From Elusimicrobiales bacterium (GTDB lineage Bacteria > Elusimicrobiota > Elusimicrobia > Elusimicrobiales > UBA9959): 64,000 nt of DNA. The stretch is taken from the NCBI GenBank assembly GCA_028688015.1, contig JAQTZB010000004.1:124001-188000 (forward strand), in the 5' to 3' direction. Shown here piece by piece: positions 7,381-15,201 of the stretch. Every line of letters begins with the position of its first letter. The stretch's first letter is position 1. The notes below the pieces were generated by a model, which was given only the letters and a program-made list of their open reading frames with translations, was not told where the DNA came from and did not search any database. The position numbers were made by a program, and so were the translations under genes.

Positions 7381-7633
7381 TGAAGATCAACGTATCTTTT
7401 TCGGAACGGGAGAGCTTCTTGATGGCGGCTTCGAGGATGGATGCGGCGGAGCGGTCTTTCTTGCGCCGCTTCCAGACCAGTTCCACCGGCCCGAAGGCCG
7501 CCGTATACTTGGCCCCCCGCCCCGCATTATGATCCGCAATGCGCCCGGCGAGGTCGTTAGTAATGCCCGTATACAAACTGCCGTTCGCGCAGCGCACAAT
7601 ATACACCGTCCAGGATTTTTTCTTTACTCTCAT
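7370..7633 (-). CDS. GIY-YIG nuclease superfamily protein (YhbQ/UPF0213 type)
   Basis: An 87-residue single-domain member. The GIY-YIG motif reads VYIVRCANGSLYTGITND (about residues 9-26), with the conserved Arg in LAGRIADHNAGRGAKYT and the Glu in SILEAAIKKLSRSEK. These small proteins are thought to bind or cut nucleic acid, but the cellular role is generally unknown. The final residues (RGR) and the TGA stop are encoded by the right arm of the palindrome at 7298-7380, so the original C-terminus has been replaced or trimmed. It is short of nothing essential. The gene stands between glmU and the tRNA-Gln gene. Confidence 0.9.
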   Translation of the reverse strand: MRVKKKSWTVYIVRCANGSLYTGITNDLAGRIADHNAGRGAKYTAAFGPVELVWKRRKKDRSAASILEAAIKKLSRSEKDTLIFRGR

Positions 7634-7659
7634 TTAATTTGCGGAAGTTGTAGAGGCCG

Positions 7660-7791
7660 GCGCGCGGCCGGGGGGGCCGGGTTAGCAAAACCCTCATGAG
7701 GCCCGAGCTTGCATAAGCGCGAGGGCCGAATGCGGAGTGAGCGCACGGTGTGCGCGAACGCGTTTTGCGTTCCGGCCCACCGGCCGCGCGC
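7660..7791. repeat. GC-rich nested-palindrome element beside tRNA-Gln
   Basis: Bounded by a perfect 12-base inverted repeat GCGCGCGGCCGG (7660-7671) and CCGGCCGCGCGC (7780-7791). Inside are GCGCAC-GGT-GTGCGC (7741-7755) and AACGC-GTTT-TGCGTT-like hairpins. No convincing ORF. The inner core GCGCAC(G/T)GTGTGCGCGA recurs with one change in the element at 25441. It probably forms a large folded structure in RNA or single-stranded DNA. Confidence 0.6.
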
Positions 7792-7810
7792 AAGACCTGC
7801 CATAACGGAG

Positions 7811-7881
7811 CTCCCGGGCATGGATTTGAACCATGTCTAACCGAGTCAAAGTCGGTTGTGCTACCGTTACACCACCCGGGA
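7811..7881 (-). tRNA. tRNA-Gln (UUG)
   Basis: A 71-nt cloverleaf: acceptor TCCCGGG/CCCGGGA, anticodon stem ACCGA-loop CTTTGAC-TCGGT giving anticodon TTG, T arm ATGG-TTCAAAT-CCAT, discriminator G. The 3' CCA is not encoded. It lies downstream of spoVG and its terminator. Confidence 0.95.
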
Positions 7882-7897
7882 ATAAAACCACAGCACA

Positions 7898-7931
7898 AAA
7901 GCCCCTCCCGCGAGAGCGGGAAGGGCGCTTT
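7898..7931 (-). terminator. Terminator after spoVG
   Basis: On the minus strand AAGCGCCCTTCCCGC pairs across a short TCTC loop with GCGGGAGGGGCTTTT and is followed by TTTTGTG. It sits between the spoVG stop and the tRNA-Gln gene, so the tRNA probably has a separate promoter or is processed from read-through. Confidence 0.75.
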
Positions 7932-7946
7932 TCCGTCTCGGGGTTC

Positions 7947-8243
7947 CTAGAAACCCTCGGTTTGGGTAGGAGCCGCCAGCGGTCCCGCCTTAGCGTTCTC
8001 ATTCTCGTACTCCTTGAGAATGAGCTGCTCCAGCTTGCTGCGGAACTCGTTGTTGATCGGGTGCGCAATGTCCTTGTACGTGCCGTCCTTTATCTTTCTG
8101 GAAGGCATGCAGACGATGAGGCCGTTGTTGCCGTTCACGACCTTCATGTTGTGCACCACGAACGCGTTGTCAAAGGTCACAGTAGCGAAAGCCTTGAGCC
8201 GGGCCTCGTTCCTGAGATGTATCCTCACTTCGGTGATTTCCAT
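7947..8243 (-). CDS. spoVG: SpoVG family RNA/DNA-binding regulator
   Basis: The start is the ATG at 8243, where the family begins (MEITEVRIHL), preceded by GGGGGA; an upstream in-frame start would add 18 unrelated residues. Conserved core: AFVVHNMKVVNGNNGLIVCMPSRK (residues ~30-53) and the following HPINNEFRSKLEQLILKEY. 98 residues, standard length. SpoVG proteins bind nucleic acid and act as site-specific regulators in Firmicutes and spirochaetes; here the target is unknown. The location between ispE and glmU-prs-rplY-pth repeats the Firmicutes order ispE-spoVG-glmU-prs-ctc-pth, so this is ancient synteny. Confidence 0.96.
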   Translation of the reverse strand: MEITEVRIHLRNEARLKAFATVTFDNAFVVHNMKVVNGNNGLIVCMPSRKIKDGTYKDIAHPINNEFRSKLEQLILKEYENENAKAGPLAAPTQTEGF

Positions 8244-8335
8244 ACTTCCCCCTGTTGTCCGCCCCCCGTACAGCCCTAACCGTTGCGTACTACTCAAGGC
8301 AGCGTTACTCTGCTACAACTGAATTTTAGCAAAAA

Positions 8336-9214
8336 TCAGCAAAATTTTGACAAGAACACCCTGTAACCTTTAATACGGCCCAGTTCCGCGGCCATGGCCG
8401 CGGCTTTCGCCCTGTCCCCGCACAGGCCGAAAACCGAGGCCCCGGAGCCCGACATCAGCGCCGCGTCCGCCCCCAGCGCCAGCAGGCGCTCCCTGGCCCG
8501 CCGCACCGCGGGGTGGCGGGGCAGCACCGGCTCCTCCAGCCGGTTGAACAGTACCCCGGCCCGGCCCGGCACGAATTTACCCTTCCTTATAAGGCCGCAG
8601 AGTTCGCGGAAGCCGGCCAGCCGCGCCCTTATCTCCGCGGAGGTCCCGAGCTTGAGGGCCCCGTAAACCTCTTTGGTATAGACGGGCGCGCCTGGATAGA
8701 CCAGCACGACATGCGGCAGGGGGCCGCCGGCTTTAAGGACCGTCAGCTTCTCGCCGCGACCGCGCCCCTCGGCGAAAGGCTCATCGAGCAGGAAGAAAGC
8801 CACGTCGGAGCCGATCGCGGAGGCGATCTTCAGCAGTTTCGGGAAGCCGGCGCGCGGGACCTTGTAGAGCCTGGCCAGCCCCAGCAGCGCGGCCGCCGCG
8901 TCCGAAGAGCCGCCGCCGAGGCCGGCGCCGACCGGCAGGTTCTTTTTCAGCGAAATCTCCACGGCCGGCGGGAGCTTGAAAGCGGCGAAGAAGCGTTCCG
9001 CCGCCTTGTAGACGATGTTGTCGGCCGGGCGCGCCAACCCCAGGTCCCCTCCCGAGGTTCTGAGGACTATGCCGGGCCCGGCTTTTTTCAGCGTAAGCTC
9101 GTCGTGGATACCCACCCTGGCGAACAGCGTGGCCAGGTCGTGATAGCCGTCCGGGCGGCGCCGCGTCGCCTCAAGGAAGAGGTTCACCTTGGCGCGGGCC
9201 CTGATCTTTACCAT
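8336..9214 (-). CDS. ispE: 4-diphosphocytidyl-2-C-methyl-D-erythritol kinase
   Basis: GHMP-family kinase of the MEP isoprenoid pathway; phosphorylates CDP-ME at the 2-hydroxyl. The N-terminal KIRARAKVNLFLEATRRRPDGYHDL and the ATP-binding glycine/serine loop LPVGAGLGGGSSDAAAA (about residues 93-109) are clear. The C-terminal motif LMSGSGASVFGL matches. I chose the ATG at 9214; a TTG at 9226 overlapping the previous stop (TTGA) adds four residues and is possible. It lies downstream of a TPR/LolB-like gene and upstream of spoVG. No other MEP gene is in the window. Confidence 0.95.
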   Translation of the reverse strand: MVKIRARAKVNLFLEATRRRPDGYHDLATLFARVGIHDELTLKKAGPGIVLRTSGGDLGLARPADNIVYKAAERFFAAFKLPPAVEISLKKNLPVGAGLGGGSSDAAAALLGLARLYKVPRAGFPKLLKIASAIGSDVAFFLLDEPFAEGRGRGEKLTVLKAGGPLPHVVLVYPGAPVYTKEVYGALKLGTSAEIRARLAGFRELCGLIRKGKFVPGRAGVLFNRLEEPVLPRHPAVRRARERLLALGADAALMSGSGASVFGLCGDRAKAAAMAAELGRIKGYRVFLSKFC

Positions 9215-9222
9215 AGCCGGGT

Positions 9223-11364
9223 TCAATCCGCCAGGCGCAGCGTGTTCACGCCGCTGAAGTTCATCTGCTCCCGGTCCAGCGTCAGTTTGAGCGATACGAA
9301 CGGCAGCTTGAACTCGAGGGTCTCAGGGAAGAGGTAGAGGTTTTTCAGGAAATAATTACCCGGCCTGAAAGTCAGTTTGCCCTCGGCCTTGTTCTTTAGC
9401 TCCTCGGGCCAGGCCAGGTTGTCGTCCAGGCAGACCTCGCGCACGGGGCCGCCCAGGCAGGGGCTGTTCCAGGTGGCGGCGGCCAGGTAGTCCCCGGCGA
9501 ACCAGGCCTTCATCTCGCCGGCTATCAGCGAGGCCCAGTAGCTGAAGGTCTCGGAATCGATGTCCTTGATGGAGATGCTGTCCAGGTCCAGCACGCCGTT
9601 GGCGACCCGGGCCTTCCAGAGCGGCGCCATCAGCGGGCCCATCACGGTCAGGCTGAAATCCGACGGCGGCGCGTAGTGCACTATGGCGTCGAACTTCACG
9701 GTCTTGCCGCGCAGCTTGCCCTCCAGTTTGGCGAAGGAGGAAAACTCGTGCGCGGCGGGGCTGAAGCTCTTCAGGTAGGCCAGCTCCAGCGCCGGCAGGG
9801 CACGGCCCAGCTTCGGCTGCAGGTCTTTCAGGCGGGCCGCTGCGGCTGCGCGCTTGCCCGGCTTTTCCAGCAGCCAGGAATTCTTCCAGGCCAGCCAGGC
9901 CCGCTGGGTGTCGCCGGCCGCGGCGAAGATGTCCCCGGCGTGCGCCCAGATGATGGCGTCGTCGGGCACGGCCCGCACGGCCCGCTTGATGGCCTCCAGC
10001 GCCTCGGCCGTCCTGCCGCGGCGGTGCTTCACCCAGGCCAGCGAGTCCAGGTAGGCCCCGTTCTGGGGATCAAGCGACACCGCGCCCAGGATCAGCAGCT
10101 CGGCCTCGTCGAGCTTCAGGCCGCGGTCGGCCAGCGAGTAGCCCAGGTAGTTCATCACGTTGGCGTTGTCGGGCTTCTTGGCGAGCAGGTAGCGGAAGTG
10201 CGTCTCCGCGGCCGCCATGTCGCCGGTGCGCTCGCTTATCACGGCCAGCTGCATGCGGGCCTCGTTGTTCCCGGGGTTCTTGGCGAGCACGGCGCGCAGG
10301 GTCTCCAGCGCTTTCGGGGTGCGGCGGGTGTCGTCGTAACCCAGCGCCAGGAAATAAAGGATCTCCTCGTTGTCGGGCCACTTCAGGGAGGCCTTCTCCA
10401 GCAGCGCGATGGCCCGGTCGTAGCCGCCGCCCTGCGTATAGTAGTAGGCGAGGCGCAACGCCAGGCCGGCGTCGTCCTTCAGCGCGGCGGAAGTCTCCAG
10501 GTAGGAGGCGGCGGCCTTGAAGTCGCGCCGCTGCTCGTTTATCACCGACAGCCAGAAACAGGCGGTGGGGTCCTTCTTGTCCAGCGCCCAGGCCCGCAGG
10601 AAATATTTCTCGGCTTCCGGCAGGTCGTTGGCCGCAGGTCCCGCGTAGAGCTCGCCCACGTGGTCCAGCATCTCTATGTTATCGGGCTCCAGGGTCATCA
10701 GCTCTGAGTATTCCACGAGGGCGGCCGCCGTGTCGCTCCTGGACTCGTAAAAGTTGGCCAACATGTAGCGCGGCTGCGGGTAATAGGGATCGGCGGCCTT
10801 GGACTTCAGCAGGCTCGCCTTCACGCCGTCGTTGTCGCCCTTCATGTTGTAGAGCACGGCCATCTGGTAATAAACCTCGGCTGCGTCCTCGGGCTTGAGC
10901 TCCAGGTATTTTTTCAGGTAGTCCACGGACTTTTCGGGGTTGCGCGAGCTCCACAGGCTGGCCAGCTGGTAGACCGCCTCGTGGGAGGCGGGGTCCATCT
11001 CCGCGGCGCGCTCGAAGGCCTTGCGAGCGCCCTCCAGGTCGCCCTTGGCCCAGCGCACGTTGCCGTAGAGCACCCAGTTGTCGGCGGTAGCGGAATCGCG
11101 CTGCACCACGAACTCGGCCCACTGCGAAGCCTCCTCCACCTTGCCGATGTGCAGCGCCAGGTTCAGCGCCTGCTTGTAGACGAAGACAGACTCGGGGTCC
11201 AGCAGCATCGTGCGGCGGTATTCCTGCAGGGCCACGTCGTAGTTGCCCTTGCGCTCCTGCACCATGCCGTTCATGAAGTGCAGGTAGGCCTCTTTTTCGG
11301 CCGCGGCGCACACGGGGGCCGCGGCGGAGAGGAGGGCGAGGAAGCAGGTGAGTTTCTTGATCAT
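9223..11364 (-). CDS. Secreted TPR protein with LolB/DUF4292-like C-terminal domain
   Basis: 713 residues with a Sec signal peptide (MIKKLTCFLALLSAAAPVCA). Residues ~25-510 are tandem tetratricopeptide repeats (for example NYDVALQEYRRTMLLDPES, DLEGARKAFERAAEMDP, NNEARMQLAVISERTGDMAAAETHF), at least ten units. The last ~170 residues are all-beta (KFDAIVHYAPPSDFSLTVMGPLMAPLWKA...), recalling LolB/LppX/DUF4292 lipid-binding lipoprotein folds. In gammaproteobacteria lolB is the direct neighbour of ispE; here such a domain is fused to TPRs next to ispE. A role in outer-membrane lipoprotein or lipid handling is inference. There is no lipobox Cys. It overlaps rimI by 4 bases. Confidence 0.8.
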   Translation of the reverse strand: MIKKLTCFLALLSAAAPVCAAAEKEAYLHFMNGMVQERKGNYDVALQEYRRTMLLDPESVFVYKQALNLALHIGKVEEASQWAEFVVQRDSATADNWVLYGNVRWAKGDLEGARKAFERAAEMDPASHEAVYQLASLWSSRNPEKSVDYLKKYLELKPEDAAEVYYQMAVLYNMKGDNDGVKASLLKSKAADPYYPQPRYMLANFYESRSDTAAALVEYSELMTLEPDNIEMLDHVGELYAGPAANDLPEAEKYFLRAWALDKKDPTACFWLSVINEQRRDFKAAASYLETSAALKDDAGLALRLAYYYTQGGGYDRAIALLEKASLKWPDNEEILYFLALGYDDTRRTPKALETLRAVLAKNPGNNEARMQLAVISERTGDMAAAETHFRYLLAKKPDNANVMNYLGYSLADRGLKLDEAELLILGAVSLDPQNGAYLDSLAWVKHRRGRTAEALEAIKRAVRAVPDDAIIWAHAGDIFAAAGDTQRAWLAWKNSWLLEKPGKRAAAAARLKDLQPKLGRALPALELAYLKSFSPAAHEFSSFAKLEGKLRGKTVKFDAIVHYAPPSDFSLTVMGPLMAPLWKARVANGVLDLDSISIKDIDSETFSYWASLIAGEMKAWFAGDYLAAATWNSPCLGGPVREVCLDDNLAWPEELKNKAEGKLTFRPGNYFLKNLYLFPETLEFKLPFVSLKLTLDREQMNFSGVNTLRLAD

Positions 11365-11810
11365 AGGTCCTTTGACGGCAGGACGCGGCGCAGCAGCAGC
11401 GCGGCGTCCGTGTTATTATAGAATTTCGGCCTTTTGCCTACCACTTCGAACCCGAACCGCTTGTAAAGCGCGATCGCGGCGGCGTTGTGTTCGTTCACTT
11501 CCAGGTCCACCTCCCGGCAGAGGCTCTTGGCCGCGTACTCGAACAGCTTGCCGAGCAGCGCGGCGGCGGCGCCCCGGCGCAGGAAGGCGCGGCCCACGGC
11601 CAGGGTGTTCAGCTGCACCTGCGGCCGCAGGATCCAGAAATTTATAAACCCGGCGGTGCGCCCGTCCAGCTCCGCGGCCAGCGTCACAGAGTTGCGGTTG
11701 CCCTCTTCCGCCGCGAAGCCGCTCTCGCCCCAGGCCGGATAGCCGGGATGCTCGGCCTCTATCGCCGCAAAGGCCGGGTAATCCTCTTTTCGCGCGCGCC
11801 GTATCAGCAT
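11361..11810 (-). CDS. rimI: RimI-like ribosomal protein alanine N-acetyltransferase (GNAT)
   Basis: 149-residue GNAT protein. Motif A reads LNTLAVGRAFLRRGAAAALL (acetyl-CoA pyrophosphate loop R-R-G-A-A/G), and motif B is EVNEHNAAAIALYKRFGFEVVGKRPKFY, the E-V-x-x-x-N...Y-x-x-x-G-F signature of RimI. It is likely to acetylate the N-terminus of a ribosomal protein (S18 in E. coli). The cluster tsaE-tsaB-rimI is a standard neighbourhood, which supports the name. Its stop overlaps the TPR gene start by 4 bases. Confidence 0.9.
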   Translation of the reverse strand: MLIRRARKEDYPAFAAIEAEHPGYPAWGESGFAAEEGNRNSVTLAAELDGRTAGFINFWILRPQVQLNTLAVGRAFLRRGAAAALLGKLFEYAAKSLCREVDLEVNEHNAAAIALYKRFGFEVVGKRPKFYNNTDAALLLRRVLPSKDL

Positions 11811-11811
11811 G

Positions 11812-12528
11812 TCAGCCCTTGGCCGGCTCAGGCCGCACGTTGTTCTGCAGCTCGTACTTGGCCGGCTTCAGGTAAAGCGGCTTGAGCGTATGGTTCTTGT
11901 AGGCCAGCGCGGCCCTTATCACGAAAGCGGGGAGTATTTTAGAGACGGCCCGCGGCGCCCGCGCGGCGCCGGGCGGCAGCAGTCCGTAGATGCCCGGCTC
12001 CTCTTCGGCGTCGGCCACGGCGTAGAGCGGCTCCGGCTGGCCGGCCAGCAGGGCGCGCAGCTCGTCGGCCTTCAGCCAGACCGGTTCCCCGGCCGGGCGC
12101 GGCAGCGGCCCCGCCGAGAAGAACTGGCAGAAATATTCGTCCTTGAAGGCGTGCAGCAGCACGGCCAGCCGCCGCCCGCCGGCGCCGGCCCACTTTTTAA
12201 AATGAGGCGTTCCCGCGGCCTGCAGCGCGAGGATCTCGAAGAGCGTCGCCGTGCGGACGGCGGCCCCGGCCAGCGCCTTCAGCGCGCCTGCCAGCGTCAG
12301 CGAGATCCGGATGCCGGTAAAGCGCCCGGGGCCGCGCGCGGCGCAGACTATGTTCACCTTCCGCAGTTCGGACCCGGCTGCGGCCAGGGTCTTCCTGACC
12401 AGCGCGAAGAGGAATTTCTCCTGGTTATAAACTTTCTTCTGGGCCCGCGCGGTGCGCGCGCCGGCGGCCGCGGCGATCTTGAGCCGGGTGCCTGAGGTGC
12501 AGAGCCCGAGTATCACTTTTTCAGCCAT
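11812..12528 (-). CDS. tsaB: tRNA t6A37 biosynthesis protein TsaB
   Basis: ASKHA-fold scaffold partner of TsaD in forming N6-threonylcarbamoyl-adenosine at position 37 of ANN-decoding tRNAs. The family signature appears as AARGPGRFTGIRISLTLAGALK (usual GPGSFTGLRIG), preceded by an N-terminal GLCTSGTRLKIAA in place of the usual DTS. 238 residues. The 3' half is Ala/Pro-rich and diverged. It overlaps tsaE by 16 bases. tsaD and tsaC are not in the window. Confidence 0.92.
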   Translation of the reverse strand: MAEKVILGLCTSGTRLKIAAAAGARTARAQKKVYNQEKFLFALVRKTLAAAGSELRKVNIVCAARGPGRFTGIRISLTLAGALKALAGAAVRTATLFEILALQAAGTPHFKKWAGAGGRRLAVLLHAFKDEYFCQFFSAGPLPRPAGEPVWLKADELRALLAGQPEPLYAVADAEEEPGIYGLLPPGAARAPRAVSKILPAFVIRAALAYKNHTLKPLYLKPAKYELQNNVRPEPAKG

Positions 12529-12998
12529 TTCTTTCCTATGCCGGCCAGTGCGGCGGCCTTGGCCGCCCCGGCGTAAACCTTTATCACGCGCCTGTCGCCG
12601 CCGGCCAGCGCGAACTCTATCTTAATGATCTCGGCGCCGGTCCGCTCTCCGGCCGCCTCGGGCCACTCCACCGCGGTAACGCCGTCGGCCCGGCCCAGGT
12701 AGTCTTCGAGGCCGATGTTTTCCATATCCGCCTCGCCCGCCCGGAACAGGTCGAAGTGGTAAAGCTTCAGGCGGCCCTTGTAGGCCCGCATCAGGTTAAA
12801 GCTGGCGCTGACCGGCAGCTGTTTGGCGCCCAGCGCCGCGGCCAGCTCCCTCACGAAAAAAGTCTTGCCCGCCCCGATAGGCCCCTCGAGGAAAATGGCG
12901 TCCCCCCCGGCGAGCGCGCCGGCGAACAGGCCTGCCAGCCGGGCGGTATCCGCCGGGCCGGAGCTTTTAAAAATGCTCGAAGCTTTCGACCTTGCCAT
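12513..12998 (-). CDS. tsaE: tRNA t6A37 biosynthesis ATPase TsaE
   Basis: P-loop ATPase of the TsaBDE complex. Walker A GPIGAGKT is at residues 39-46, followed by FVRELAAALG; SASFNLMRAYKGRLKLYHFDLFR matches the family's substrate/switch region, and the VEWPEAAG motif carries the conserved W-x-E. 161 residues. It overlaps the 3' end of thiL by 32 bases, so the reading frames are interlocked. No alternative start fits better because the P-loop needs about 38 residues before it. Confidence 0.95.
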   Translation of the reverse strand: MARSKASSIFKSSGPADTARLAGLFAGALAGGDAIFLEGPIGAGKTFFVRELAAALGAKQLPVSASFNLMRAYKGRLKLYHFDLFRAGEADMENIGLEDYLGRADGVTAVEWPEAAGERTGAEIIKIEFALAGGDRRVIKVYAGAAKAAALAGIGKKWLKK

Positions 12999-13947
12999 TG
13001 AAATTCTCCACCAGCGCGCCGGAACCCTTCTCCAGCCGGCCCACCACCACGGCCGCCGGGAGCAGCTTCTTGACCGCTCCCAGTTTCCCGGCCGGGGCCG
13101 TGAACACCAGGCCGTAGTCCTCGCCGCCGCTCACGGCGTATTGGCGCCACGGCTTTTTCTTCAGCGCGGCGTAGGCGCGCAGGTCCGGAGCGCACGCGCC
13201 CTCGCCCACGCTCACCAGCACGCGGCAGCGCGACAGCTCGGCAATGATGGCCGCGCTGCGCGCGAGCCCGTCGGAGTTGTCCAGCATGGCCGTGGCCAGG
13301 CCCTTCCTGCCTATCAGCGCGCCCGCCGCCAGCTGCGGCTCGGGCAGCCAGAAGGATTTTATCAGCGACGGGAATTTCCTCTTCTCCGCCGCATAGTCGT
13401 TCATCAGGATCTCCAGGCCGGCCGCGGCCTGGCCCAGCGGGCCGAGGTTGAACAGCAGGTCGCCCGGCCTGGCTCCGTAGCGGGTGACCAGCGGGGAGCC
13501 GCAGGACTCGCCCCACACCGTCATGTAAAAATGGTTCTCGCGCGCGCCGGCCAGGTTGCCGCCGGCGATGGAAATGCCGTAGCGCAGCGCCTCGGCTTTG
13601 AGCGCCTTCATGAAGCGCGGCGCGAAGTCCGGAGGCGTAGTCTTGCGCAGCCCCGAGCCGACCACGCACGACACCGGCGCCACCGCTCCCATCGAGGCCA
13701 GGTCGCTCAGGTTTATGCGCGTCAGCTTGCGGGCTATGTTCTCCGGTGTGGCGAAGCGGGGCAGGTAATGCGTGCCCTCCACCAGCTCGTCGGTAGTGAT
13801 CACCAGGTCGCGGCCGGCGCCGTGGCGCAGCACGGCGCAGTCGTCGCCGGGGCCCAGCAGCAGGCGGCGGTCGCCTGGGAAGCGGAAAGTCTTCTCTATG
13901 TGTTCTATCAGCCGGGCTTCGCCGCTTTTGGTTGTTTTCATTTTCAC
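12967..13947 (-). CDS. thiL: Thiamine-monophosphate kinase
   Basis: Phosphorylates TMP to thiamine pyrophosphate. PurM/ThiL-fold signature motifs: LGPGDDCAVLRH near residue 31 (metal-binding Asp pair), VITTDELVEGTHYL, LSDLASMGA, and AVSGGEDYGLVF near the C-terminal third. 326 residues, normal. The start overlaps the nnrD stop by 4 bases; a second in-frame ATG two codons on is also possible. Other thiamine genes are absent nearby; here it is grouped with tsaE as in many bacteria. Confidence 0.95.
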   Translation of the reverse strand: MKMKTTKSGEARLIEHIEKTFRFPGDRRLLLGPGDDCAVLRHGAGRDLVITTDELVEGTHYLPRFATPENIARKLTRINLSDLASMGAVAPVSCVVGSGLRKTTPPDFAPRFMKALKAEALRYGISIAGGNLAGARENHFYMTVWGESCGSPLVTRYGARPGDLLFNLGPLGQAAAGLEILMNDYAAEKRKFPSLIKSFWLPEPQLAAGALIGRKGLATAMLDNSDGLARSAAIIAELSRCRVLVSVGEGACAPDLRAYAALKKKPWRQYAVSGGEDYGLVFTAPAGKLGAVKKLLPAAVVVGRLEKGSGALVENFNGKVESFEHF

Positions 13948-14834
13948 AGGTACCCCAGGGCTTCAGGAAGGAAGTCCAGCAATTCCCCCGCCAGCACGCA
14001 GCGCGAGGTATATTTTTTTGCGGCGAGGTCGCCGCAGAGGCCGTGAAGGAAGACCGCCAGCGCGGCGCTGCCCAGGGCGGTTTGCGGAGTAAAGCCGCGC
14101 GCCAGCCCGTTCTGGGCGTAAAAGCCGGCGCAGAGCCCGGCAAGCACGTCCCCGGTTCCGCCTTTGGCCAGCTCGGGTCCGCCGGAGATGTTCTTAAAAA
14201 TGTTCTTCCCGTCGCAAACCAGCGTGGCGGGCCCTTTAAGCACGGCGACGCCGCCCAGCAGGCGGGCCAGCGCCGCGGCCGCGGCGGGCCTGTCGGTGAC
14301 CTTTTTTCCCAGCAGCCGCGCGGCCTCGCCGGGATGCGGGGTGAAGACCGCGGGCGCGGCCCTTAGACTGATGGGCCTGGAACCGGCGGCCAGGGCGTTA
14401 AGGGCGTCGGCGTCCACTACCGCCGGTATAGCCAGCGAACCAAGGAGCTTAAGCGCGAAAGAGCGGGCGCCCTTTGACGCCCCGAGGCCGGGGCCCAGCA
14501 GCAGCGCGTCTATTTTTTTTGCCTTGGCGTAAGCGGCCACCCGGGCTGCAGCCGCGGCCGTAAATGCTCCCCCCGCGCAGGGTGCGCCGAAGGTCATGGC
14601 CTCCGGCAGCGCGCAGGCTATTATCTTTCTCTCGCTCTCAGGGCAGGCCACCGTGACCAGCCCCGCGCCGGCCTTAAGCGCCGCACGGGCGGCGAGGATG
14701 GCGGCCCCGGCCATGCCGCGCGAGCCGGCCGCTACCAGCACGCGGCCGAAATCGCCTTTATGGGCGTTCTTCGGCCTGGGCGGCAGCTGGGCCTCCAGAT
14801 AGTACCTGGTAAGTGATCTCACTTTCATGCTCAA
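13944..14834 (-). CDS. nnrD: ADP-dependent NAD(P)H-hydrate dehydratase, stand-alone
   Basis: Repairs hydrated NAD(P)H using ADP or ATP (ribokinase-like fold). Signatures: KGDFGRVLVAAGSRGMAGAAILAARAALKAGAGL at the N-terminus, VFTPHPGEAARLLGK in the middle, and GGTGDVLAGLCAG with the catalytic Asp. 296 residues with no N-terminal epimerase (NnrE/YjeF_N) domain, so the epimerase is separate or missing. The first ATG overlaps the acpS stop by 4 bases. Confidence 0.93.
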   Translation of the reverse strand: MSMKVRSLTRYYLEAQLPPRPKNAHKGDFGRVLVAAGSRGMAGAAILAARAALKAGAGLVTVACPESERKIIACALPEAMTFGAPCAGGAFTAAAAARVAAYAKAKKIDALLLGPGLGASKGARSFALKLLGSLAIPAVVDADALNALAAGSRPISLRAAPAVFTPHPGEAARLLGKKVTDRPAAAAALARLLGGVAVLKGPATLVCDGKNIFKNISGGPELAKGGTGDVLAGLCAGFYAQNGLARGFTPQTALGSAALAVFLHGLCGDLAAKKYTSRCVLAGELLDFLPEALGYL

Positions 14835-15199
14835 GCCTCGAAGGCTATAACGGCGGCCACGGCATAGGCGGCGGTATGGGAGATCGAGACCAGCAGCCTC
14901 AAGCCGGGCCGGCCCTTCACGCTCACGCGCGGGCTGCCGCTGGGCGTGTTCTCCACTTCTATGGAATTCAGCGGCAGCGCGGCGGCGTCGAGGGCCTTTA
15001 TCACGGCTTCCTTCACAGCGAAGCGCGCGGCCAGCCGCTCGAATTTGTTTTTACTCTGCGCCGCGTAAGCCAGCTCGCCCGGCGTGAAGACGCGCTTGAG
15101 GAAGCGCGGGTTGGCCGCCAGGCGGCGCACGCGGGCCACCTCGGCCAGGTCAACGCCCAGCCCGGACACGGCCGGAGGATTCTTGGCTCTTTTCAGCAT
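14831..15199 (-). CDS. acpS: Holo-[acyl-carrier-protein] synthase
   Basis: Transfers 4'-phosphopantetheine from CoA to the ACP serine. Motif 1 GLGVDLAEVARVRRL (metal-binding Asp) and motif 2 FERLAARFAVKEAVIKAL (Glu/Lys) are both present; VSISHTAAYAVAAV closes the fold. The ATG at 15199 is chosen: it begins two bases after the glmS stop and gives 122 residues, the family's usual size. An upstream start inside glmS would add 18 unrelated residues. No clear Shine-Dalgarno sequence; translation is probably coupled to glmS. Confidence 0.95.
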   Translation of the reverse strand: MLKRAKNPPAVSGLGVDLAEVARVRRLAANPRFLKRVFTPGELAYAAQSKNKFERLAARFAVKEAVIKALDAAALPLNSIEVENTPSGSPRVSVKGRPGLRLLVSISHTAAYAVAAVIAFEA

Positions 15200-15201
15200 C
15201 G

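Noticed and set aside
7557-7898. 113-codon minus-strand ORF over the tRNA-Gln region
   Set aside because: It reads through the tRNA-Gln gene (GWCNGSTTDFDSV is translated tRNA), the palindromic element and the GIY-YIG start in another frame; no family resemblance.
8244-8345. Promoter TTGTCA...TAAAAT for spoVG
   Set aside because: The spacing is 19 bases and the sequence is also part of an AT-rich imperfect palindrome; too weak to list as a feature.
12851-14143. 430-codon minus-strand ORF across thiL, tsaE and nnrD
   Set aside because: Shadow frame; the thiL, tsaE and nnrD motifs are all in other frames.
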